Below are positions 1 to 8,451 of a DNA stretch of 64,000 nt, piece after piece. This DNA comes from Neobacillus sp. PS3-40 (lineage in GTDB: Bacteria > Bacillota > Bacilli > Bacillales > Cytobacillaceae). Location: NCBI RefSeq assembly GCF_030915485.1, contig NZ_CP133266.1:1550001-1614000 (forward strand), read 5' to 3'. A program made the translations under genes and the position numbers. Every line of letters starts with the position of its first letter. The stretch's first letter is position 1. The notes under the pieces were generated by a model, which saw nothing but the letters and a program-made list of their open reading frames with translations, had not been told where the DNA came from and did not search any database.

Positions 1-415
1 AAAGAAGATCGTGGAACTTCCAAAATGTCTTATTTCCTAGTTCCTGATACACCGATTCAGCAAATTTAGCTGCACGGGTTGAATCAGTATTAATAAAGGA
101 ATCGTTTAAAAAATATAATTTTGCCTTTCCAGTGTCGACTAAATCTTGCTGAATTAACGGGATTACATTCTCTGCGAAGTTTTTACAGTTTGGGCACTTG
201 TAATCTCCAAATTCAATAATTGAAACTGGTGCTGTTTCCTCGCCAAGATATGGCTGGCTTGTATAATCAATCGTTTCTTTTGAATTTGAATTAGTATCTG
301 ATTTTTGATGGTTACCTAAAAAAAGAAAACCAATAATACAAACGGCAATAACACCAATGATCCAAAATACCAATTTTGAAGAAGCTAAATTAGAACTTTT
401 TTTACTTTTTGACAT
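1..415 (-). CDS. DsbA/BdbD-like thiol-disulfide oxidoreductase (3' end outside window)
   Basis: Membrane-anchored thioredoxin-fold protein of the DsbA family, which oxidises or isomerises cysteine pairs in exported proteins. Reading from the ATG at 413-415, an N-terminal lysine/serine-rich stretch is followed by one hydrophobic segment (about residues 14-31, VFWIIGVIAVCIIGFLF), a short linker, and the active-site motif CPNC in the context DYKCPNCKNF. The AAGAGGTG ribosome site lies just upstream (420-430 region). The frame stays open to base 1, so the C-terminal part is missing. The family (BdbD-like versus another thioredoxin_4 protein) cannot be settled from this fragment. Confidence 0.8.
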   Translation of the reverse strand, partial: MSKSKKSSNLASSKLVFWIIGVIAVCIIGFLFLGNHQKSDTNSNSKETIDYTSQPYLGEETAPVSIIEFGDYKCPNCKNFAENVIPLIQQDLVDTGKAKLYFLNDSFINTDSTRAAKFAESVYQELGNKTFWKFHDLL

Positions 416-454
416 GTTTTAACACCTCTTAAATTCTTCATTTATCTTATATTT

Positions 455-1345
455 TTATTCTTGGAAGTACGGGTTCAAATGAATTAATACTTCCTCAATA
501 TTAGTATACTTTTTCATTAGTGTAAATTTTATTTCTTTGGTTAGGTCATGTCCTTCTTTAATTGATTTATCATGGTCAATTGAAATTCTTACATCAACCA
601 TAATGTAATGTCCATGTTCTCTGGCACGAACTTTGTCAATCCTTTTAACTTCATCAAATTCAGATATCATCTTATTCAGATCATCAAGAACTTCACCATT
701 AATATTACGTTCTAGCAGTACATTTATGGATTCTGTCAGTATTCTAATCGCCAATAGTAAAATCAATATCGCTACGATAATACTAGCAACTTTGTCACTA
801 AAAAGCAGTACTGAGATATGCAGATGAAGCCCCGTCCAAAAAAGAACAACTCCTATAGCAGCTGTAAATGAAGCGGCAATATCGGCCTTATGGTCAAGTG
901 CGATCCCTTCAATTGCCTTGCTGTGGAATTCATTTGCCTTTTTCAATGTGAACCGATATAAAAATTGTTTCATTCCAAAAGAAAAAATTGCAACATATAG
1001 AGTTAACATACTCGGTGACTCTAAAGGTTCAATTAAACCAACAATCCCCTCATAGCCTAAATAAAACGAGACAAGGATTAATAACACACCAACAATTCCC
1101 GACGATACGACCTCTGCCTTTCCATGTCCATATGGATGGTCTTCATCTGCTGGCTTATTAGAAATTTTTATAATAAACAGAGCGATGAATGAAGTAAAAA
1201 CATCGGTCCCCGAGTGAATTCCGTCTGCAAATACAGCATTACTACTACCGTACCAACCAACTAGGATTTTCCCAATTGCTAATAAAGCGTTACTCCAAAT
1301 GCTGATCAACAAGACCTTTTTTGATATTGATTCCCTCATCTGCAA
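455..1345 (-). CDS. cation diffusion facilitator family metal exporter
   Basis: A 296-residue CDF transporter, which exports divalent metals (Zn, Co, Mn or Fe) in exchange for protons. It has about six membrane segments; the acidic metal-site motifs FADGIHSGTD (helix II) and LDHKADIAAS (helix V) are both present, as is the HPYGHGKAE loop typical of the family. The C-terminal cytoplasmic domain (about residues 215-296) is the usual dimerisation domain. The start is a TTG at 1343-1345, about 8 nt from an AGGGGG ribosome site; an ATG two codons later (1337-1339) is the alternative. It is transcribed divergently from nirK. The metal is not determinable from sequence. Confidence 0.9.
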   Translation of the reverse strand: MQMRESISKKVLLISIWSNALLAIGKILVGWYGSSNAVFADGIHSGTDVFTSFIALFIIKISNKPADEDHPYGHGKAEVVSSGIVGVLLILVSFYLGYEGIVGLIEPLESPSMLTLYVAIFSFGMKQFLYRFTLKKANEFHSKAIEGIALDHKADIAASFTAAIGVVLFWTGLHLHISVLLFSDKVASIIVAILILLLAIRILTESINVLLERNINGEVLDDLNKMISEFDEVKRIDKVRAREHGHYIMVDVRISIDHDKSIKEGHDLTKEIKFTLMKKYTNIEEVLIHLNPYFQE

Positions 1346-1365
1346 AATTAAATCCCCCTAAAGAA

Positions 1366-1408
1366 AACTAGGCAATCGCCAAGCCTTAGCGCCGGCGATT
1401 GCCTAGTT
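1366..1408. repeat. 15-bp perfect inverted repeat in the leader of the CDF gene
   Basis: AACTAGGCAATCGCC (1366-1380) is repeated as its exact reverse complement at 1394-1408 with a 13-nt GC-rich loop. On the minus strand the hairpin is followed by TTTTCTTT and then the CDF ribosome site, so it resembles a terminator placed in the CDF leader. It could be an attenuator, the end of a short upstream transcript, or part of a dispersed repeat. No known metal riboswitch consensus was recognised. Confidence 0.6.
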
Positions 1409-1424
1409 GCACTTATGCGCTAGT

Positions 1425-1446
1425 AGAATTTATAGATATAAATTCT
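1425..1446. repeat. AT-rich palindrome with 10-bp arms
   Basis: AGAATTTATA, two central bases, then TATAAATTCT form a perfect inverted repeat. It lies 16 nt beyond the GC-rich hairpin and shortly before an AAAAGCGCAAGCGCC stretch (about 1457-1471) like fragments of dispersed Bacillus intergenic repeats. It may be a remnant of such an element or a regulator site; nothing nearby decides. The rest of 1475-1775 shows no gene. Confidence 0.4.
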
Positions 1447-1778
1447 GATTAGCTAAGAAAAGCGCAAGCGCCATGAAAAAAGAAACATCGACTAAAAGGA
1501 CCACCGCCATTCGTGATCATCGATGCCTATATGGTACTAAAATTATGAATAGCTGAAAACACCATTAAAATCGTACCAGAAACAGATTGGGTGAGTCTAG
1601 AGAAAAAAATTTGCCCGTTTTTATAAATGTTTCTTTCAGGAAACTATCTGGTATCATTCTTAACCACTACTTAATTTACCTCTAATGGTTCCAAAGTACT
1701 AAATTCACCTATATTCTCCTTCGCCCCCATTCACTATGATCACTATTTCACAATTTGTTCATTTTGCAGCCTAATACT

Positions 1779-1820
1779 TGTGATTTTCATCACACATTTG
1801 ATAGTAGCAAAAGTTAAAAT
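1779..1820 (+). promoter_or_regulatory. Fnr-activated promoter of nirK
   Basis: TGTGA-TTTTCA-TCACA (1779-1794) is a perfect match to the Fnr/Crp consensus TGTGA-N6-TCACA. A -10 element TAAAAT lies at 1815-1820, which places the centre of the box (1786.5) about 41 nt before the expected transcription start near 1827. This is class II activator geometry, and there is no good -35 element, as expected for an activator-dependent promoter. It predicts induction of nirK under oxygen limitation. Confidence 0.8.
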
Positions 1821-1870
1821 GAAGATATAACAAAGCAAATAAAAAGAGAGTTTAAATGGAGGAGATCTAC

Positions 1871-2929
1871 ATGGGTAAGATAGGGAAATTAGCGGTAACT
1901 ATATTCACAAGTGCGCTTGTTTTAAGTGCATGTAACACTAGCAATGTATCCGTAAATAAGCAAAAGCCTGTTGAAACAAAATCTAGTTCGAATGCCACTT
2001 CACAAGTATTCGAACCCCATAAAAATGTTAACCAAAAACCAACTCCCCTTAAAATAAAAAGAATTGGTGAGCACGAAGTTACTATTGAGATGACTGCTCA
2101 AATCACAAATATTGAAATTTCTAAAGATGAATTCTATAAAGCATGGACGTTTAACGGCGAAGCCCCAGGTCCAGTAATCGTTGTCAATCAAGGCGATAAA
2201 ATAAACTTTACATTAAAGAACATGGATCCTGCCATTCCCCACAGCATGGATATGCATGCTGTCCATGCTGCACCATCTAAAGATTTTATAAATGTAATGC
2301 CAAACAAAAGCGGCAGCTTCAGCTATTCTGCTGATAATGCTGGAGTATTCATGTATCACTGTGGTACAAAACCAGTGCTAATGCATATTGCAAATGGAAT
2401 GCATGGTATGATCATCGTAAAACCAAAGGATGGTTATCCAACTGATTCTCAGGTAGATCGTGAATATGTTGTTATCCAAAATGAATGGTATAAATACAAT
2501 GATTTAGATGATATGACAAATGACAAACCAAAATATGTTGTTTTGTCTACAAAAGCTTTAAAAGAGGGCGAATTGAATACAAATGGAACTGTTGGTTCTT
2601 TAGTTGATCATCCACTTCTTGCTAAAGTGGGGGATAAGGTACGACTTTATGTCTTAAATGTTGGCCCAAATGAAACAAGTAGCTTTCATGTTGTTGGTAC
2701 TTTGTTTGATGATGTGTATATAGACGGAAATCCATTCAACCATATGAAAGGACTTCAAACTGTATTACTCCCAGCAAGTGGTGGCGCCGTTGTTGAATTA
2801 ACGGTTACAAAAGAAGGAAGTTATCCAATCGTAAACCATCAATTTAATGATGCGACTAAAGGAGCTAATGGAGTATTGAAAGTCACAAAGGATGGTAAAG
2901 ACGACGGAAGCATGGTAATGTCACATTAA
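1871..2929 (+). CDS. nirK: copper-containing nitrite reductase, lipoprotein
   Basis: NirK reduces nitrite to nitric oxide in denitrification, here on the outer face of the membrane. The 352-residue protein begins with a lipoprotein signal (LVLSAC, Cys21). Two cupredoxin domains follow. All copper ligands are visible: PHSMDMH gives type 1 His124 and type 2 His129; MYHC gives type 2 His163 and type 1 Cys164; LMHIANGM gives type 1 His172 and Met177; the third type 2 His is in ETSSFHVVG. The start is the ATG at 1871, 8 nt after GGAGG; an in-frame ATG at 1856 has no ribosome site. The gene is monocistronic with an Fnr box upstream. No nitric oxide reductase gene is in the window. Confidence 0.95.
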   Translation: MGKIGKLAVTIFTSALVLSACNTSNVSVNKQKPVETKSSSNATSQVFEPHKNVNQKPTPLKIKRIGEHEVTIEMTAQITNIEISKDEFYKAWTFNGEAPGPVIVVNQGDKINFTLKNMDPAIPHSMDMHAVHAAPSKDFINVMPNKSGSFSYSADNAGVFMYHCGTKPVLMHIANGMHGMIIVKPKDGYPTDSQVDREYVVIQNEWYKYNDLDDMTNDKPKYVVLSTKALKEGELNTNGTVGSLVDHPLLAKVGDKVRLYVLNVGPNETSSFHVVGTLFDDVYIDGNPFNHMKGLQTVLLPASGGAVVELTVTKEGSYPIVNHQFNDATKGANGVLKVTKDGKDDGSMVMSH

Positions 2930-3003
2930 TCAAGAAAAGTGACCACGAGGAGCTAGGATACTTGTGCTCGACAATTCTCAACGTTCAATAAAAAAATGTT
3001 GAT

Positions 3004-3044
3004 ATCATAAAAATAAGGCTGGTCCATATATTTGGATCAGCCTT
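3004..3044 (-). terminator. intrinsic terminator of the dioxygenase gene (possibly bidirectional)
   Basis: AAGGCTGGTCC (3015-3025) pairs with GGATCAGCCTT (3034-3044) with one wobble. On the minus strand the stem is followed by TTATTTTTAT, so it ends transcription of the gene that stops at 3050. It may also serve nirK from the other side. Confidence 0.75.
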
Positions 3045-3049
3045 GCCAT

Positions 3050-3817
3050 TTAAAATTGGAAGCAAAGATAGCTAAGTGACCCTAAATCATAGCTTCTATG
3101 GATAACTTTCGGTTCCTCCAAGCCGTTGCTGCTCCCCATCGCAATAAATAATGGAACAAAGTGTTCTGGTCTTGGAACAGCAAGCTTTGCATGGGGAGCT
3201 AATTTATCATAATCAAAAAGACTAACCAAATCCCTTTTTTTGATTTTATCGACTAACCAATCGTCAAAATCCATTGCCCATTGCTCAGGCTCCGTTTGTC
3301 CCCATTTGATAACCCGCAAATTGTGCACGGTAACGCCGCTTCCGATTACTAGAATGTCCTGCCCACCTAAATCCTTTACTATCCTTCCCAATTGAAATTG
3401 CTGTTCAGGGTTTAGGAATGGATTAATCGATACTTGGACAACCGGAATAGTAGCTTGCGGATACATTTTATATAATAACGTCCACGAGCCGTGGTCAAGA
3501 CCCCTATTAGAATCTAATTCAGCTTGTATTCCAGCTTGTTGAAATTGATCTTGGATCATTGTGGCAATCTTTACTGAACCTTTTGCTGGATAGTTGATTT
3601 CATATAGTTCATTCGGAAACCCATGAAAATCATAAATAGTATCATATGTTTCATTAATAGAGGAAATAGTTACATTTTCTTTTTCCCAATGTGCTGTAAA
3701 AATAACAATGGCTTTAGGCTTTATTTGTTTTCCTAGCTTCTCCAGAAACCTTGTATAATCCGTTTCTTCTAATGCGAGCATCGGTGAACCATGAGCTAAA
3801 AATAATGATGGAACCAT
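3050..3817 (-). CDS. LigB-type extradiol dioxygenase (DODA / YgiD family)
   Basis: A 255-residue class III extradiol aromatic ring-opening dioxygenase, a family of iron or zinc enzymes acting on catechol-type substrates such as 4,5-DOPA. Seen in sequence: the N-terminal FLAHGSPM motif with its metal-ligand His, the FTAHWE motif, GLDHGSW in mid-protein with another conserved His, and IGSGVTVHNL near residue 170. The start is the ATG at 3815-3817 behind AGGAGGGG. It is divergent from an HxlR regulator, an arrangement common for quinone or aldehyde stress genes in Bacillus. The natural substrate is unknown. Confidence 0.88.
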   Translation of the reverse strand: MVPSLFLAHGSPMLALEETDYTRFLEKLGKQIKPKAIVIFTAHWEKENVTISSINETYDTIYDFHGFPNELYEINYPAKGSVKIATMIQDQFQQAGIQAELDSNRGLDHGSWTLLYKMYPQATIPVVQVSINPFLNPEQQFQLGRIVKDLGGQDILVIGSGVTVHNLRVIKWGQTEPEQWAMDFDDWLVDKIKKRDLVSLFDYDKLAPHAKLAVPRPEHFVPLFIAMGSSNGLEEPKVIHRSYDLGSLSYLCFQF

Positions 3818-3854
3818 TTATTTTCCCCTCCTAATTTCAATTACTTTATGTAAG

Positions 3855-3871
3855 TTACTTTAAATAAGTAA
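3855..3871. promoter_or_regulatory. candidate HxlR operator in the divergent promoter region
   Basis: TTACTT-TAAAT-AAGTAA is a perfect 6-bp inverted repeat midway between the dioxygenase start (3817) and the HxlR start (3961). A further TTACTT copy lies at 3841-3846. Position and symmetry fit an operator for the neighbouring regulator; binding is inferred. Confidence 0.5.
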
Positions 3872-3960
3872 TTAATGTATGTCAAGTATGTAAATATTGA
3901 TTCGTCATTATTTTATTAAAACTCATGATGAGATATAATAAATGTACAGAGGTGATGGAA

Positions 3961-4278
3961 ATGAGTCAAACTACATTGTGCCCTAAATTTGAAAAAGCCA
4001 TGAAATTAATCAGCCAAAGATGGTCCGGCTTAATTATTTACCAACTTTTATTTGGCCCCCAAAGATTTTGCACCATTGAGTCATCACTCCCCATTAGTGG
4101 AAGACTTCTTTCCGAACGGCTAAAAGACCTTGAGCATGAGGGAATTGTAAAACGAGATGTGTATCCGGAAACACCGGTTCGAATTGAATATTCTTTAACA
4201 GACAAAGGAAAAGCACTTGAGACTGTTATCGGGGGAATAGAGAAATGGTCACAGGAGTGGGTAACACTTGAGGGCTGA
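3961..4278 (+). CDS. HxlR-family winged-helix transcriptional regulator
   Basis: A 105-residue regulator of the HxlR family (YodB, CatR and HypR relatives), which are dimeric winged-helix repressors or activators often sensing electrophiles through an N-terminal cysteine. Cys7 (TTLCPKF) is at the sensing position. The wing motif LISQRWSGLIIYQLL, the recognition segment ISGRLLSERLKDLEHEGIV and YSLTDKGKAL are all typical. The ATG at 3961 lies 6 nt after AGAGGTG; the more upstream in-frame ATG (3925) has no ribosome site. It probably controls the divergent dioxygenase. Confidence 0.9.
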   Translation: MSQTTLCPKFEKAMKLISQRWSGLIIYQLLFGPQRFCTIESSLPISGRLLSERLKDLEHEGIVKRDVYPETPVRIEYSLTDKGKALETVIGGIEKWSQEWVTLEG

Positions 4279-4284
4279 TAAATC

Positions 4285-4325
4285 GAGTAGGCATTTGGCC
4301 TGCTCATAATTTTATGTTTTTTTAA
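4285..4325 (+). terminator. intrinsic terminator after the HxlR gene
   Basis: GAGTAGGC (4285-4292) and GCCTGCTC (4298-4305) form a stem with one wobble, followed by a T-rich run to 4325. The AT-rich stretch from there to 4455 contains no recognised element. Confidence 0.7.
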
Positions 4326-4468
4326 AAATTATTGTTAGGTGGTAATCAACTAATTCATACAAGAATTTTAATAATATCCTTATTCTAACAATACCTAAGT
4401 AGTTTTTTAAGTAATTTATTACAATTTTGTAAGATATAAAAGATAAATTTTTCTAAGGAGTATGGAAC

Positions 4469-5530
4469 ATGACAGTAAATACAAAATTCATCGGATATAT
4501 TGGGACTTACACGAAAGGTAGTAGTAAAGGGATATACACATTTACTCTTGATACACAGAAAATGAAAATATCAGATGTTATTGTGGCAGCATGTTTAGAT
4601 AATCCAACTTACTTAAACGTCAGTGAAGATAATCGTTATCTTTATTCTGTCGTAAAAGAAGGAGAATTCGGTGGTGTCGCTGCCTTTTCAATTAACGACC
4701 AGTCAAAGGAACTTACACCCCTTAATTCACAACTGTTGGCAGGGTCACCTCCATGCCATGTTAGCATGGATCGTAATAACCATTTTTTATTCAGTACTAA
4801 TTATCATAAAGGAACAGTTGAATCCTATTCAATAAATCAGGAGAACGGAACTATAAATCCTCCATTATCCATTATCCAACACGAGGGTACTGGACCAGAT
4901 CCAAGACAGGAAAAGCCACATACCCATTTTGCTGGAATTACCCCAGATGGGAAATACCTTGCAGTTGTGGAATTAGGTAGTGATCAATTAATTACATATA
5001 AAATTAGTGATGATGGAAAATTAAGTGAAGTTAGAAGATTAGCCACCCATCCTGGAAGTGGTCCAAGGCATTTAGCCTTCCATCCAAATAAAAAATTCGC
5101 TTATATTATGACAGAGTTCAGTTCCGAGGTTATTGCTTTACACTATAGTGCAGAAGATGGCAGCTTTACGGAACTCCAATATGTCACAACCCTTCCAGAC
5201 AGTTTCAAGGAAAATAATCAAGGCAGTGCCATTCATCTTTCAACTGACGGGCGTTTTGTTTATGCTGGAAACCGTGGACATAATAGTATTGCTGTATTTC
5301 AGGTAAACGGAGAAACAGGAGAGCTTCAATTTGTAGAGCGTGTTTCAACAGAAGGAGATTGGCCAAGGGATTTTGAAATTGATCCATCAGGGAAATTCCT
5401 CGTAGCATCAAATCAAGAATCCAGCAATCTTGTCCTGTATTCAAGAGACACCGAAACAGGAAAACTTACACTGTTACAATCCGATGTCTTAGTACCCGAT
5501 CCGGTTTGTGTAAAGTTTCTGCATAGCTAA
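4469..5530 (+). CDS. lactonase family protein (6-phosphogluconolactonase-like beta-propeller)
   Basis: A 353-residue seven-bladed propeller of the Pgl/YkgB lactonase family, cytoplasmic, related to enzymes that hydrolyse 6-phosphogluconolactone. The repeated blade pattern is visible (NRYLYSV, NHFLFSTNYH, GKYLAVVELG, KKFAYIMTE, GRFVYAGNRG, GKFLVASNQ). The conserved segments GTYTKGSSKGIY at the start, PHTHFAGI and GSGPRHLAFHP are present. The ATG has an AAGGAG site 8 nt upstream. It stands alone between two terminators. Substrate assignment rests on family only. Confidence 0.88.
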   Translation: MTVNTKFIGYIGTYTKGSSKGIYTFTLDTQKMKISDVIVAACLDNPTYLNVSEDNRYLYSVVKEGEFGGVAAFSINDQSKELTPLNSQLLAGSPPCHVSMDRNNHFLFSTNYHKGTVESYSINQENGTINPPLSIIQHEGTGPDPRQEKPHTHFAGITPDGKYLAVVELGSDQLITYKISDDGKLSEVRRLATHPGSGPRHLAFHPNKKFAYIMTEFSSEVIALHYSAEDGSFTELQYVTTLPDSFKENNQGSAIHLSTDGRFVYAGNRGHNSIAVFQVNGETGELQFVERVSTEGDWPRDFEIDPSGKFLVASNQESSNLVLYSRDTETGKLTLLQSDVLVPDPVCVKFLHS

Positions 5531-5532
5531 AA

Positions 5533-5578
5533 AGGCAGGATAAGCGATTAATAGCTGCTTATCCTGCCTCTCTTTTTT
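5533..5578 (+). terminator. strong intrinsic terminator after the lactonase gene
   Basis: AGGCAGGATAAGC (5533-5545) pairs perfectly with GCTTATCCTGCCT (5557-5569), 13 bp, followed by TCTTTTTT. The minus-strand chemoreceptor gene also ends close by, so it may work for both. Confidence 0.9.
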
Positions 5579-5589
5579 AATACCATTCT

Positions 5590-5673
5590 TTATTTAGACG
5601 ATACCTTAAACCGAGAAACTCTACCTTGTAATTCTTCAGATAATTGCACCAAATGGTCTGCCGTTATATCCAT
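5590..5673 (-). pseudogene. orphan C-terminal tail of a second chemoreceptor
   Basis: Immediately after the receptor stop codon (5673-5675), a 27-codon frame reads [16 protein letters not shown] and then GRVSRFKVSSK before TAA. The ADHLVQLSEELQ...V..FKV pattern is the usual C-terminus of Bacillus methyl-accepting proteins. It overlaps the end of the intact receptor in another frame and has no ribosome site. It is best read as the remnant of a second receptor tail left by recombination or a frameshift; the downstream receptor has its own slightly different end ([15 protein letters not shown]). Confidence 0.5.
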
Positions 5674-7442
5674 TATGAAAACCTATATTTCTTTATAACC
5701 GAATTCAATTCTTCGCTTAATCCACTTAGACCATCAGCAGACACACTAACATTTAGAACAGCTTTTACCTGTTCATCAACCGAAGCTGACACTTCTTCTG
5801 ATGCAGCTGCTGTTTGCTGAGAAATAGCAGAGATATTTTGAATATGATCCATGATGATATTATTTTCCTCTGTTATCGAAATAAGTTCCGCATTTAATTT
5901 TTCAACTGCCTCAGTCGTCAAGGTAACGGCTTTCCCAATTTCGACTAGTTCTAGTTCTGTGTTAGTAACTGATTCATTTAATTGTTTAGACAGGGTTGAA
6001 GTTTCCGACATATATAAAACCGTGTTCTCTGTTTCCTTTTCAATCCCAGCAATCATACCTTGAATCGTTTTCGTAGCTTCATTCGACTCTTCGGCAAGCT
6101 TTCTTACTTCTTCAGCAACAACTGCAAAACCTTTCCCGTACTCACCAGCCCTTGCAGCTTCAATACTTGCATTTAATGCCAACAGATTTGTCTGTTGTGT
6201 AATATGTTGGATCGTTTCCGTAATATGGGAGATATCTTTTACTTTTATATAAAGATTCGTTATTCCTATACTTATTTTATCAATAGCCTTTTCACTTTCA
6301 CTATTTGACATCTTAAGAATAGAAACCATTTCCTCACCGCGGAAGGTAGCTTTCTTAGAAATATCCGTAATTTCCTTGATTGAATTGCTTTCGATATTCA
6401 TTCTCTTTATGGATTCTGTTAACATTTCCATTCGTTTGCTCGTTTTTTCGATATCTTCCGATTGCACAACAGTGCTACTAGAGATTTCAATCATTGCACT
6501 TCCGATTTCCTCGCTACTAGCTGTTGTTTCCTCAGAGATCGCTGCTAAATCTGAGGAAGATATCATCATTTTCGAACTAGTTTCTTGTAATTTAGTCATT
6601 AACCCTTTTAGCTCTTTTGACATCAAGTTAAAAGAAGCTCCTAACTGTCCAATTTCATCGTTTGACACAGGTAATTGAGGCAGATTTAATTCTCCACCAG
6701 CAATTTTTAGTGAAGCATTGGAGACTTCACCCAATAGTTTTATTTTTCTTTTCGACATGAAATAAAAGAGTAATAAACTAGCAATTGTAATTCCAATTGA
6801 AATGAAAGTTATTAATAATTTAATCGTTTGTAAAGAAGCATAAAATTCTTCAGTGTTTACTCCGATTCCGATATTCCAGCCCCACGGCTCGTAATAAACC
6901 TCATAGGAAATTTTCTCTTTTTCCTTTTTCTCCCCTGGGTTTTTCCACATATAAGTATAATAGTGCCCATCTAAGCTTTTTGAGTGTGCTGCTTTTATAA
7001 TCTCCCGTATAACGGATTCTCCGCTACTATTCTTTAAGTTGTATTTATTTTCCCCAAGATGTATAGTAGGGTGCATTTCGACTATTCCTTTTTCATCATA
7101 AGCAAAAAGATAGCCTGATTTTTTATACAAGAAAGATGATTTGGAAAAATCGTAGCCTCGTTCCTCACCTTGCCCTACCTTTGGCCCTAGAAAAGTTTTA
7201 CGGGCCTGGTTTTGCGCTTCTTCTAAAGTGATATTTCCCAATTCTACTTGTTTATTCAATAAATCTAATGTGGGTATGGCTGCATTAGTAAGATGTTGTA
7301 AATCCAATTTTCCACTATTCACTAACTCTTTTTTAGCAAAAGTATAGCTAAGCACCCCAATCGTACTACTAATTACGATTAAAATAGAAGCTATTGTTAG
7401 TAATAGCTTAAAGGATATGGAATTCATAGATGACTTTCTCAT
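5673..7442 (-). CDS. methyl-accepting chemotaxis protein with Cache sensor domain
   Basis: A 589-residue transmembrane chemoreceptor. TM1 is at about residues 11-31. The extracellular single Cache domain (about 40-200) contains [17 protein letters not shown] and the [11 protein letters not shown] motif near its end, typical of small-molecule-binding sCache_2 domains. TM2 is at about 207-229, a HAMP linker follows, then a long coiled-coil signalling domain with the near-invariant hairpin tip [19 protein letters not shown]. It would signal to CheA/CheW in the polar array. The ligand is unknown. It lies downstream of the cheV operon with a 100-nt gap. Confidence 0.95.
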   Translation of the reverse strand: MRKSSMNSISFKLLLTIASILIVISSTIGVLSYTFAKKELVNSGKLDLQHLTNAAIPTLDLLNKQVELGNITLEEAQNQARKTFLGPKVGQGEERGYDFSKSSFLYKKSGYLFAYDEKGIVEMHPTIHLGENKYNLKNSSGESVIREIIKAAHSKSLDGHYYTYMWKNPGEKKEKEKISYEVYYEPWGWNIGIGVNTEEFYASLQTIKLLITFISIGITIASLLLFYFMSKRKIKLLGEVSNASLKIAGGELNLPQLPVSNDEIGQLGASFNLMSKELKGLMTKLQETSSKMMISSSDLAAISEETTASSEEIGSAMIEISSSTVVQSEDIEKTSKRMEMLTESIKRMNIESNSIKEITDISKKATFRGEEMVSILKMSNSESEKAIDKISIGITNLYIKVKDISHITETIQHITQQTNLLALNASIEAARAGEYGKGFAVVAEEVRKLAEESNEATKTIQGMIAGIEKETENTVLYMSETSTLSKQLNESVTNTELELVEIGKAVTLTTEAVEKLNAELISITEENNIIMDHIQNISAISQQTAAASEEVSASVDEQVKAVLNVSVSADGLSGLSEELNSVIKKYRFS

Positions 7443-7542
7443 TAAATTACTAATCTCCCTTTTTGTTGACTATGTTAAAACACTCTTTTGAACTATTATC
7501 AAAAAAGAATTAAACAAAGCCTTTAGTTAGAAAATGATAAAC

Positions 7543-8448
7543 TTATTTATTTAATAATCGGTCAATGATGTTAATTAGTTCACCAATTTCCGGTTTACTT
7601 ACCTGTGCATTTGCCCCGACATTTTGCCCTTTATGACGGAGATCCTCCGTAATAAGGGAAGAAAAGATAACAACAGGAAGTTTAGATAATACTGGATGTT
7701 CCTTCACTTGTTTGGTTAAAAATAATCCATCCATTATTGGCATTTCAATATCAGTGATAATAAGATCGACTATTTTTTCTAATTCAGCTTCCTCTTTAAT
7801 CGAATACTCCAAATAATCCAAAGCATCTTTCCCATTTTCAAAGAAATCCACTTTTTGAAAGCCTGCTTCTGTTAACGTATCTGAGAGCAATTTTCGCAGT
7901 AAAGCTGAATCCTCTGCTACAACAATTTTAAAATTCGACCGATCACGCTTTTCAACATGTTTTAATCGATCATTGTTAATCCCTGTTGCGGGGTTAATAT
8001 CTACCACAATTTTTTCAAAATCCAAAAGCAAAATCATATCGTTTTCTTTACGGACTACACCAATAATTTGGCTTTCAAGGCTTTGATACAAATTAGTTGG
8101 CTTTTCGATATCCCCCCAAGAAATGCGATGAATTTTATCTACCCCATGAACATGAAAAACGATCTTCTGTTTATTAAATTCAGTAACTATGTATTTATCA
8201 AGTGCTGGTTGTTCGGATTCTGGATATCCTAAAACCTTTGCCATGTTAACGACTGGTAGAATTTCTCCCCTTATTTCGATAATACCCTCAATATTTTTAT
8301 GAGAATGAGGAATTGTTACAACTGGAATAGGATTAATGATTTCTCTTACCTTAATCACATTAATTCCAAATTTATTATTTGCAACATTAAATTCCACGAT
8401 TTCTAGTTCATTTGTTCCACTTTCTAATAAAACCCCTTTAGCTTCCAT
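7543..8448 (-). CDS. cheV: CheV-type chemotaxis coupling protein (CheW-receiver fusion)
   Basis: CheV couples receptors to the CheA kinase and takes part in adaptation. The 301-residue protein has an N-terminal CheW-like domain (about 14-150, with GIIEIRGEILPVVNM) and a C-terminal receiver domain (about 172-300). The receiver shows acidic pocket residues Glu179 and Asp180, phospho-acceptor Asp233 in LIITDIEMP, a Ser in VVIFSSL and the lysine in VSKPEIG. It starts 3 nt after the stop of the soluble receptor gene, so the two are co-transcribed and probably work as a pair. Confidence 0.93.
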   Translation of the reverse strand: MEAKGVLLESGTNELEIVEFNVANNKFGINVIKVREIINPIPVVTIPHSHKNIEGIIEIRGEILPVVNMAKVLGYPESEQPALDKYIVTEFNKQKIVFHVHGVDKIHRISWGDIEKPTNLYQSLESQIIGVVRKENDMILLLDFEKIVVDINPATGINNDRLKHVEKRDRSNFKIVVAEDSALLRKLLSDTLTEAGFQKVDFFENGKDALDYLEYSIKEEAELEKIVDLIITDIEMPIMDGLFLTKQVKEHPVLSKLPVVIFSSLITEDLRHKGQNVGANAQVSKPEIGELINIIDRLLNK

Positions 8449-8451
8449 TGC

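Noticed and set aside
1346-1430. NiCo or manganese riboswitch in front of the CDF exporter
   Set aside because: The hairpin is present but the conserved motifs of those riboswitch classes are not.
7443-7542. SigD motility promoter ahead of the Cache chemoreceptor
   Set aside because: A TAAA and a GATA element are present, but the spacing is 3 bases too long and the GCC is missing.
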